Positions 35,441 through 43,155 of a stretch of DNA of 64,000 nt are shown here, in pieces. Made by a program: the position numbers and the translations under genes. The stretch is from Bacteroidales bacterium (GTDB lineage: Bacteria > Bacteroidota > Bacteroidia > Bacteroidales > UBA932): the NCBI GenBank assembly GCA_017471965.1, contig JAFURF010000079.1:1-64000 (forward strand), written 5' to 3'. How positions within the stretch are numbered: position 1 is the first letter of the stretch; every line of letters starts with the position of its first letter. The notes under the pieces are model-generated. The model had not been told where the DNA came from. It saw only the letters and a list, made by a program, of their open reading frames with translations, and made no database searches.

Positions 35441-37263
35441 TGATGAAAAGACTGATAGCCATATTCTTATTTGTGTGCGCATCCGCATTTCATGCTGATG
35501 CACAGACTCTGCCTGAAGGCGTCAAGGTCGGCAAACCGCATCCTTACCTGTTTGCAGATGAGGCGACATTTGCTTCACTGGCATCGTCGGACGATCCGTA
35601 TAAGGTCATTTTGAGGAATCTTGTCTTCGAGATGGCTGACAAGGCTCTGGCGGTACCTGATCCTGACAGTCCTGACAATTGGATAAAGTTGGGCTACATG
35701 AGGCAGGTTGAAGGCCGTATAATCAGTTTCGCTATGGCATACAGGTTGTCCGGAAAGACCGAATACAGGAACGCGGCGATACGTCAGATGCTGAAGGTCT
35801 GCGCCGACCCTGACTGGGGACTGAGTCATTTCCTTGATGTAGGCGAGTGCTGTGCCGGAGTTGCCATCGGATACGACTGGCTTTATGACGAACTTACTCC
35901 TCAGCAGAGAGAGGTTATCCGTACGGCAATACTTGACCGTGCACTTATCCCTTCTCTTGAAGTCAACGAGACAAACAGCAGTTGGTTCAAGGGCGATTTC
36001 AACTGGAATCAGGTGTGTCACGGCGGTCTTACCGTAGGTGCTCTTGCCATTCTTGACGAAGTCGATGATGTTCCGGAGACTGTGATCAGGCGTGCTCTGG
36101 AGTGCATCCCATATGCCGGCCATTCATATTACCCTGACGGAGCCTATGCTGAAGGTCCGAGTTATTGGGAGTTCGGTACCTCATATCATGTCATCATGAT
36201 CGAAGCACTCAGGACTGCCCTTGGCTCGTCCTTCGGCATCGAGACTTTCCCGGGTTTCCTCAGTACGGCCGATTATAAGGTCCAAATGAGAGGCAATACC
36301 GGACTGGAATTCAATTATTCCGATTATCATATCGATCGCGACAATCAGCCTGTACTTTCGTGGTTTGCAGCCGAACTCTCCCGTCCCGAACTTCAGGAGC
36401 ATGAAGCATATGTGCTCAGGACTCTCGCCGAAGGAGGGAAAGGAAGGTATGTGGCCTCACGTCTTACACCACTTGAACTTATTTGGTGGAAGAGCGGCAA
36501 ACCAGCCAGGAAATCTGCTAAAGGTTTGCAGGTATGGAGTGCGACAGGCGGAGTTCCGGTAGTGACCATGCGTACTGACAGCAGACATGGCAATGCATAT
36601 CTTGCTTTCAAGGGAGGTACATCCAATCAGTCGCACGGACATCAGGATGTCGGAGGATTCATCTACGAATACGATGGTGTCCGTTGGGCTTTTGATCAGG
36701 GAACAGAGAATTACGACAAGATGCGTGCTGCTTCCCTTGATATGTGGAACTATACTCAGAACAGCAGCAGATGGACCACATTCAGAGCGGGTCCTGATGC
36801 TCATAACATCCTCAGGATAGATGGTGCCCATCTTATCACTGAAGGCAAGGTGACGCAACTCAATGTGGAGTCTGACCGTAGAAATGCATCTGCAGAAATG
36901 GATATCACACCGCTTTACAGCGCTGATAAGATACGTAAGGTTACAAGAAGAATGTCAATGTCGTCAGACGGCAATATCATTCTTGAAGATACTGTGCAGG
37001 CGGCAGACAATGATATAGTGATCACATCCCAGTGGCTTACAGATGCCTCTGTGGCTCATGAATCGACAGGCCTCTCTCTCAGCAAGGAGGGAAAGACCAT
37101 CCATATAGTGTTGTCTCCTGACGTAAAAGTGGAGATTGTAGATGTATCAGCACCGGCCGGCATACAGAATTCCCCGAATCCCGGATTCAAGAGACTTGAA
37201 TTCAGCAGAAAAGTCAAGGCCGGCAGCAAAGGTGACCTGAGGATCAGTGCTGGATCTTTTTAG
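35440..37263 (+). CDS. heparinase II/III-like protein (alpha/alpha-toroid polysaccharide lyase)
   Basis: A 607-residue secreted protein (signal peptide 1-21). An N-terminal alpha/alpha toroid contains HSYYPDGAYAEGPSYWEFGT, a typical block of heparinase II/III-like lyases. The C-terminal beta-sandwich holds NQSHGHQDVGGFIYEYDGVR, with the conserved His-rich loop. Such enzymes cleave uronic-acid-containing polymers by beta-elimination. The products would be unsaturated uronates for the GH88 and GH105 proteins in this window. Catalytic Tyr and His assignments need a structure. It is the last gene of the operon and overlaps the convergent IclR gene by 20 bases. Confidence 0.83.
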   Translation: MMKRLIAIFLFVCASAFHADAQTLPEGVKVGKPHPYLFADEATFASLASSDDPYKVILRNLVFEMADKALAVPDPDSPDNWIKLGYMRQVEGRIISFAMAYRLSGKTEYRNAAIRQMLKVCADPDWGLSHFLDVGECCAGVAIGYDWLYDELTPQQREVIRTAILDRALIPSLEVNETNSSWFKGDFNWNQVCHGGLTVGALAILDEVDDVPETVIRRALECIPYAGHSYYPDGAYAEGPSYWEFGTSYHVIMIEALRTALGSSFGIETFPGFLSTADYKVQMRGNTGLEFNYSDYHIDRDNQPVLSWFAAELSRPELQEHEAYVLRTLAEGGKGRYVASRLTPLELIWWKSGKPARKSAKGLQVWSATGGVPVVTMRTDSRHGNAYLAFKGGTSNQSHGHQDVGGFIYEYDGVRWAFDQGTENYDKMRAASLDMWNYTQNSSRWTTFRAGPDAHNILRIDGAHLITEGKVTQLNVESDRRNASAEMDITPLYSADKIRKVTRRMSMSSDGNIILEDTVQAADNDIVITSQWLTDASVAHESTGLSLSKEGKTIHIVLSPDVKVEIVDVSAPAGIQNSPNPGFKRLEFSRKVKAGSKGDLRISAGSF

Positions 37264-37969
37264 CAGTATCGAGAAGTGCGCTGATTATCAGATCCTTCTC
37301 AGTTTGCGAAAATCTGATGTCCGGGAGATAGACTCCGAGTGACGCAACTATTTTGTTCTTTGAAAATATTGGAACTGTGACACTAGCAACATGCTTACTG
37401 TTGGTGTGCACGTACACGGGGGCTTCCCTTATCACTTCCAGCCTTCTCACAAGTTCTTCCTTAGAATCGACTCCTTCCCATTCCGATTCTGACGGCAGAC
37501 CGTAGCGGTTGATGAAGTTGTCGAGTTGGTCTGATGTATAGTGTGCCAGGATTACCTTTCCTGTCGAAGCCTTGTAAGGAGATTGCTCATAGGTGGTTTT
37601 TACCGCCAGTTCATGGTCAGTCTCGGCCTCATGGATGAGGATACGTTTTCCGTTGCTTACAACAGAAAGGATGACATTCTCGTTTATGATATCCCTGAGA
37701 CGGTCTACTTCCTCCTTCGCGAATGCGTAGTCCAGACCTCTGTTGAATGTGCTGTTGGTGAGTCTGTATGCCATGTGTCCCAGTCTGTAGCCTTTACGCT
37801 GCTCTTCATGTTCGATGTATCCTCTGTCTGTCAGAGTCTTGATGATGTTTGCGCATGTCGCCTTGTTGAGACCGAGACTTTCCGAGATTTCGGAAAGAAA
37901 ATATTCTTTCTGTGGATCCTGTGAAAGGAATTCCAATATGTTGAGTGCGCGATGAATAACTTGAATCAT
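37244..37969 (-). CDS. IclR-family transcriptional regulator
   Basis: A 241-residue regulator. The N-terminal winged HTH (FLSEISESLGLNKATCANII) is followed by a GAF-like effector domain with SPYKASTGKVILAHY and VASVTVPIFSKNKIVASLGV, both IclR blocks. IclR proteins in other bacteria often sense aromatic or sugar-acid compounds, including KDG (KdgR). It is divergent from the SusC/SusD operon, so it probably controls that operon. TAATTTTG (plus 37990-37997, minus strand) is a candidate -7 box. Confidence 0.9.
   Translation of the reverse strand: MIQVIHRALNILEFLSQDPQKEYFLSEISESLGLNKATCANIIKTLTDRGYIEHEEQRKGYRLGHMAYRLTNSTFNRGLDYAFAKEEVDRLRDIINENVILSVVSNGKRILIHEAETDHELAVKTTYEQSPYKASTGKVILAHYTSDQLDNFINRYGLPSESEWEGVDSKEELVRRLEVIREAPVYVHTNSKHVASVTVPIFSKNKIVASLGVYLPDIRFSQTEKDLIISALLDTAKKIQH
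37404..37417. promoter_or_regulatory. operator-like palindrome inside the IclR gene
   Basis: GTGTGCACGTACAC is an exact 14-base match to the reverse complement of the operator before the 23838 operon. It lies inside the iclR reading frame, coding Val-Tyr-Val-His-Thr, so part of the match may come from codon constraint. It is about 150 bases beyond the end of the operon controlled by the matching site. Confidence 0.3.
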
Positions 37970-38023
37970 ATGTAATATATTTTATAATGCAAAATTAGTA
38001 GAAATATTTTAAAACTTTATCGC

Positions 38024-38085
38024 CTATGATAGTATAAATGGAAATTTAATTACCTATATTTGTATGGTAAAATATGATTTTACTA
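38024..38085 (+). promoter_or_regulatory. SusC operon promoter region with inverted repeats
   Basis: TATATTTG at 38055-38062 is a perfect -7 box for the SusC direction; no -33 TTTG is present, which suggests activator dependence. Just past it, 38065-38073 (TGGTAAAAT) and 38077-38085 (ATTTTACTA) form an inverted repeat with 8 of 9 matches around ATG. A smaller palindrome CTATGATAG lies at 38024-38032, upstream. These are candidate IclR sites. Confidence 0.5.
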
Positions 38086-38089
38086 TATA

Positions 38090-38122
38090 AAACACAAAAG
38101 AAACACAAAAGAAACACAAAAG
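38090..38122 (+). repeat. three perfect 11-bp tandem repeats in the SusC leader
   Basis: The unit AAACACAAAAG occurs three times in a row without mismatch at 38090-38100, 38101-38111 and 38112-38122. It lies between the probable transcription start and the SusC ATG at 38153. The period equals one turn of A-form RNA helix or about one of B-DNA, and the unit has almost no base-pairing potential. Confidence 0.95.
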
Positions 38123-38152
38123 ACTATTATCAACCACTAATTAATATTAAGT

Positions 38153-41100
38153 ATGGATAAACTATTGTTTGTGAGTAATGGTAGAGGAATATCCAGGTAT
38201 CTGGCTTCATTCCTTTGTATCATTATGCTGATGTTCTGCGCTCACAATGCGTTCTCTTATCCGGCACCGTTGACACAGTCACAGTCTGTCAGGACTGTAA
38301 CAGGTGTTGTGACCGATACCCAGGGAGAACCGCTTGTCGGTGCTGCAGTGACATTTGTCGGCTCTTCAGGCACTACTGTGGGAGCCATCACTGATCTGGA
38401 CGGACAGTTCCAGATTACCGGACCGAAGGCCGCTTTCAAGGTCGAGGTCACTTGTCTGGGTTTCAGCAACAAGGTTGTTGAGATTTCTGCATCCCGCAAT
38501 CAGTATACGATTGTGATGACACAGGATGCCGAATTCCTGGATGAGGTCGTTGTTGTGGCCTTCGGCCAGCAGAAGAAGGAGACCGTTACAGGTGCGATTT
38601 CGATGGTTCAGACCAAGGACCTCGTTCAGTCGCCTCAGGCAAACGTTTCCAACATGCTTGCCGGTAGAATGCCTGGTCTTCTTGCCGTTCAGCGAAGCGG
38701 TGAGCCTGGTGAGGACTTCTCGACATTGAGAATCCGTGGTGTCGGAACGTTTGCATCCGGAGAAGGTTCCCAGGAACCTCTCGTGATGGTGGACGGTATC
38801 GAGACTACGAACTTCAACAATATCGACCCTAATGAAATCGAGTCTCTCTCGATCCTCAAGGATGCATCTTCTACTGCAGTATATGGTGTGCGTGGTGCAA
38901 ACGGTGTGATCCTTATCACGACCAAGAGAGGTGCCGAGGGCAAGCCTCAGATATCTTATTCAGGAAACTTCGCCATCACTCAGTTCACCGATCTTCGTGA
39001 GACGATGGATGCATATGAATATGTGACTTCCTTCAATCAGGCAAGATTGTACGACTCGTATATTTCAGGAGGTTATACACCTCGTTTCACTGACGAGCAG
39101 GTTGCCGCATACAAGGCCACTACCTTCGGTGAGGCTGGTGCGGATGCTGTCCTCTATCCGAATGTGAACTGGTATGACATGATGCTTCGTGACCATGCGT
39201 TCACGACTCAGCACAACGTGAATGTGTCCGGTGGTGCCGACAAGGTGAAGTACTTCATCTCTGCAGGTTACTACAACCAGGAGGGTCTCTTCAACCAGAC
39301 ATCACTCCTTGAGGACTATGACGTGCAGTCTGCATATGAGAGATTCAACTTCCGTACGAACCTCGATTTCAATGTTACCAAGAACCTTTCCATCAAGATC
39401 AATCTTGCATCCCAGATGGAGACAAGGACAGGTAACGCAGGCGAGACAGGCCGTCTTATGGATGCCATGGCCCGCGCCAATCCGGTTTCTACTCCAGGTG
39501 TAGTGGACGGCAAGATCGTTAACCTCATGGGTGCCAGCAACTCCAATCCTATGATCCAACTTTACCAGAACGGTTACAGGAACGACTATCGTAACAACCT
39601 TAACGGTTCGGTTGGAGTCAACTATAAGATTCCAGGAGTAGAGGGCCTCTCGGTAAGCGCAAAGTTCTCTTATGAGAATTACTATCAGCATGTCCAGAAG
39701 TTCACCAAGAATCCGCCGATGACATACTATGTCCGCAGGAATGATGCCGGTGACCTCGTGTTCCAGCCTACAACTACCGAGAAGCCTTTCTCGGCATCAG
39801 AGTCATATGGCAAGAACCGCAGGACATACATCGAAGCAGGTCTTAACTACAGCCGCAGATTCGCTGATGCACATAATGTCACAGCCCTTCTCCTCTACAA
39901 CCAGAGTACAAGGGTGAACCCTAGTCTTGCACTCAAGGTGCCTAACAAGTATCAGGGTATAGTAGGACGTGTCACCTATGACTATAAGAACCGCTATCTC
40001 TTTGAAGTGAATGTAGGTTACAACGGTACCGAGAACTTCGCTCCAGGCAAGCGTTTCGGTCTCTTCCCTGCATACTCGCTCGGATGGGTGCTCACGGAGG
40101 AGCCTTTCTGGCCTAAGAACGATGTCCTTAATTTCTTCAAGGTAAGAGGTTCTTACGGTGAGGTAGGTAATGACCGTATCGGTGGTGAGCGTTTCCTTTA
40201 TCTCCCTACATCTTATGTGACCCAGGGAGGTCAGTACTATTTCGGTTATGTTAACTCGGGATACAACAAGTACGGTGTAGTTGGCGAGGGTAAGATCGGA
40301 AACCCTGAACTTACATGGGAGCGTGCAAAGAAGACCAATGTCGGAGTAGAGATGACATTCTGGAAGAGCCGCCTCAGGATCACAGGTGACTGGTTCATCG
40401 AGAACCGTGACAACATCCTTGCAAACCGTAACACTACTCCTACCATCTTCGGTGGAGATGCTCCGGCAGCCAACATCGGTAAGATGAAGAACACAGGTTA
40501 TGACCTCGAGGCTACATTCGCTGATACGGTTGGTGAATTCAGTTACTGGATCAAGGGTAACTATACATATGCTCATAATACCATCGAGTTTATGGACGAG
40601 GTACAGTCTCCATATCCTTATACACAGAAGACCGGTCAGAGTCTCAACCAGTACTTCGGACTCATCTGTGACGGCATATACAATTCATGGGATGAGATCA
40701 ACGATCCTCACAGGCCTCAGTCAAGTTGGAACAACGACAAGATCCAGCCGGGTGACCTTATCTACAGGGATGTCAACGGTGACGGCATCATCGATAATTA
40801 TGACATGGTTCCTATCGGATACTCTAACTTCCCTGAGATCGTATACGGTTTCTCTATCGGAGGAAACTGGAAAGGCCTTGACTTCTCTGTCCTCTTCCAG
40901 GGTGCAGACCATGTTTCTCTTTCTTACTCAAGACTTTACACAAGAGGATTCTTCGAGGACTTCTCTGCTCCAAAGCACTTGCTGAACAGTTGGTCACAGG
41001 AGCGTTATGAGGCTGGTCTTCCTATCGAATTCCCTCGTATGTCAGAAGGTGACGTGGTCAACAAGCACAACTACCAGAGTTCTACTTTCTGGATCCGTGA

Positions 41101-41329
41101 TGCAAGTTATCTCCGTCTCAAGAATGTGGAGATCGGTTATACTTTCCCTAAGAGATGGATGAAGAAGGTGAAGATGTCTTCTGCGAGAATCTTCATCAAC
41201 GGAAATAACCTCTATACATGGTCAGACATGATCAAGGGTGTTGACCCGGAGGCAGCCCAGCAGGCTACCAACTATGAATCATACCCTATTACAAAGGTAT
41301 ATAACATAGGTCTTACCGTGAAATTCTAA
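38153..41329 (+). CDS. SusC-like TonB-dependent outer membrane transporter 1
   Basis: A 1058-residue SusC-family porter that imports oligosaccharides with TonB energy. After a signal peptide (to about residue 36), a CarboxypepD_reg-like domain (TGVVTDTQGEPLVGAAVTFV) spans about 45-125. The TonB-box-like DEVVVVAFG and plug domain (LAGRMPGLL, LRIRGVGTF, YGVRGANGVILITTKRG) come next, then the beta-barrel. The C-terminus ends with aromatic-flanked VYNIGLTVKF, as in outer-membrane barrels. It is the first gene of the second large operon and pairs with SusD 1, 18 bases downstream. Confidence 0.95.
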   Translation: MDKLLFVSNGRGISRYLASFLCIIMLMFCAHNAFSYPAPLTQSQSVRTVTGVVTDTQGEPLVGAAVTFVGSSGTTVGAITDLDGQFQITGPKAAFKVEVTCLGFSNKVVEISASRNQYTIVMTQDAEFLDEVVVVAFGQQKKETVTGAISMVQTKDLVQSPQANVSNMLAGRMPGLLAVQRSGEPGEDFSTLRIRGVGTFASGEGSQEPLVMVDGIETTNFNNIDPNEIESLSILKDASSTAVYGVRGANGVILITTKRGAEGKPQISYSGNFAITQFTDLRETMDAYEYVTSFNQARLYDSYISGGYTPRFTDEQVAAYKATTFGEAGADAVLYPNVNWYDMMLRDHAFTTQHNVNVSGGADKVKYFISAGYYNQEGLFNQTSLLEDYDVQSAYERFNFRTNLDFNVTKNLSIKINLASQMETRTGNAGETGRLMDAMARANPVSTPGVVDGKIVNLMGASNSNPMIQLYQNGYRNDYRNNLNGSVGVNYKIPGVEGLSVSAKFSYENYYQHVQKFTKNPPMTYYVRRNDAGDLVFQPTTTEKPFSASESYGKNRRTYIEAGLNYSRRFADAHNVTALLLYNQSTRVNPSLALKVPNKYQGIVGRVTYDYKNRYLFEVNVGYNGTENFAPGKRFGLFPAYSLGWVLTEEPFWPKNDVLNFFKVRGSYGEVGNDRIGGERFLYLPTSYVTQGGQYYFGYVNSGYNKYGVVGEGKIGNPELTWERAKKTNVGVEMTFWKSRLRITGDWFIENRDNILANRNTTPTIFGGDAPAANIGKMKNTGYDLEATFADTVGEFSYWIKGNYTYAHNTIEFMDEVQSPYPYTQKTGQSLNQYFGLICDGIYNSWDEINDPHRPQSSWNNDKIQPGDLIYRDVNGDGIIDNYDMVPIGYSNFPEIVYGFSIGGNWKGLDFSVLFQGADHVSLSYSRLYTRGFFEDFSAPKHLLNSWSQERYEAGLPIEFPRMSEGDVVNKHNYQSSTFWIRDASYLRLKNVEIGYTFPKRWMKKVKMSSARIFINGNNLYTWSDMIKGVDPEAAQQATNYESYPITKVYNIGLTVKF

Positions 41330-41347
41330 TTAAAAGGATTATCAGTT

Positions 41348-43120
41348 ATGAAACATAGTTTATTATTCAAGACACTTGTCCTGCTGTTTGTCGTCTATCT
41401 TTGCATGCCTTCCTGTGCAAAGTATGAATTTCTTGACAAGCCGCCGGGAACAGACGTTACTGAAGATACCGTCTTCAATACCGTGAAGGACTTCGAGAAG
41501 TTCCTCGCCGGTACATATATGTATGGAATGCACTCTTACTATCCGTACCACAATACGAATGGTTCGGTGAATCCTAACCCTACCATGTGTATGACAGCCC
41601 CTATTACTGATGAGGCTGAGATGTCACACACATGGCACTCTGCACAGATCTGGAACTCAGGATCCATCGTCAAGAACAACATCATCAATGATGAGGACAA
41701 GAGATTCAATCTCAGATGGAAGGCAATCCGCCGATGCAACATCATCATCGAGAGAATGCCTGATACCGACTTTACCACAGCGGAAAAGAATACATTCACA
41801 GGCGAGGCTCTTTTCATCCGTGCTCTCAACAACTTCGAGATGCTTAAGAGATACGGCGGTATGCCTATCGTCAACAAGCGTCTCACAGAGACCGATGACT
41901 GGAATATTCCACGTGCTACATTCGCAGATTTCGTCGATTATATCGTCAAGGATTGTACTGATGCTGCGACCCTCCTGGACGGAGTGACATTTGCAGACGG
42001 TGAAAGAGGCCGCGTCAATGAGCCTGCATGTCTTGCTCTCAAGGCAAAGGTGCTTCTCTATGCTGCATCACCTCTGTTCAATACAGACAAGCCATACATC
42101 TCGTCATCTGTAGATAATCTCGTATGCTACGGCAACTATGACAAGAATAGATGGAAACTGGCAGCCGATGCCGCTGAGGATGCTCTCGAAGCAGCAGCCG
42201 AACTCGGTTTTGCTATCCTTGATACAGATTCTCCTGAGACAGACTACCGCGACATGTGGCAGGTATTTGACAATAAGGAAGTCATTCTTGCCGAAAAGTT
42301 CCTCAACAAGACAGGTAACTGGTCTCATCCTTGGGCGCTCATCATCCCTACAGGAATGGGTATGAGCACATGGGGAAATGCAGTGTGCGTACCTCATAAC
42401 CACATCCGCAAGTATGAGAAGATGGACGGTACACCTCAGACATGGAACGAGCCGGGCGTAAGAGGAAACGACCTCATGGAGAAATATGCTGAACTTGATC
42501 CTCGTTTCAGACAGACTGTGTCATATAACGGTTCTGCATGGAATAACCAGTATCAGGCTGTGCAGTATTATCAGGGCGGTACAGTTCCTACCCCTGAGGT
42601 GAACATCACAGGTGCACTGATGCATAAGATCATCCCTTATCAGATGGCTGCTTCAGGTGGAGAATACCAGATGCATGCAAACGGTATCCTGTTCCGTGTA
42701 GGTGAACTTTACCTTACTTACGCAGAGGCAATGAACGAGTATTCAGGTCCGACTAAGGAAGTCTATGATGCAATCCACGTCATCCGTGACCGTGCCGGCA
42801 TGCCTGACTATCCTGCTGGCCTTACTCAGGAGCAGATGAGGGACCGCATCAAGAACGAGCGTGACATCGAACTCTGCTACGAGGACCACAGAATGTGGGA
42901 CATCAGAAGATGGATGGATGCGGAGAAGGATGGTGTGATGCAGGGAGCATTCTATAAGGTGACCATCTGGAACATGGATGGAAATGACGGTCTCAATCAG
43001 AAGTGTGACTATGAGATCAGTCAGTACGAGACCCGTACATTCCACCGCAAGATGTATCTGCACCCTATTCAGGAGAATGAGGTGAACAAGGGATACATGG
43101 TCCAGAACCCAGGCTGGTAA
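41348..43120 (+). CDS. SusD-like glycan-binding lipoprotein 1
   Basis: A 590-residue surface lipoprotein (lipobox MPSC, Cys23) that caps the SusC pore and binds glycan. It has the RagB/SusD tetratricopeptide-like helices (EALFIRALNNFEMLKRYGGM) and the C-terminal SusD block with RVGELYLTYAEAMNEYSG and RIKNERDIELCYEDHRMWDI. The order SusC then SusD is standard. Binding specificity cannot be read from the sequence. Confidence 0.94.
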   Translation: MKHSLLFKTLVLLFVVYLCMPSCAKYEFLDKPPGTDVTEDTVFNTVKDFEKFLAGTYMYGMHSYYPYHNTNGSVNPNPTMCMTAPITDEAEMSHTWHSAQIWNSGSIVKNNIINDEDKRFNLRWKAIRRCNIIIERMPDTDFTTAEKNTFTGEALFIRALNNFEMLKRYGGMPIVNKRLTETDDWNIPRATFADFVDYIVKDCTDAATLLDGVTFADGERGRVNEPACLALKAKVLLYAASPLFNTDKPYISSSVDNLVCYGNYDKNRWKLAADAAEDALEAAAELGFAILDTDSPETDYRDMWQVFDNKEVILAEKFLNKTGNWSHPWALIIPTGMGMSTWGNAVCVPHNHIRKYEKMDGTPQTWNEPGVRGNDLMEKYAELDPRFRQTVSYNGSAWNNQYQAVQYYQGGTVPTPEVNITGALMHKIIPYQMAASGGEYQMHANGILFRVGELYLTYAEAMNEYSGPTKEVYDAIHVIRDRAGMPDYPAGLTQEQMRDRIKNERDIELCYEDHRMWDIRRWMDAEKDGVMQGAFYKVTIWNMDGNDGLNQKCDYEISQYETRTFHRKMYLHPIQENEVNKGYMVQNPGW

Positions 43121-43155
43121 TCAGAAGTTGAACATAGAATAGAAAAACTCAGTCT

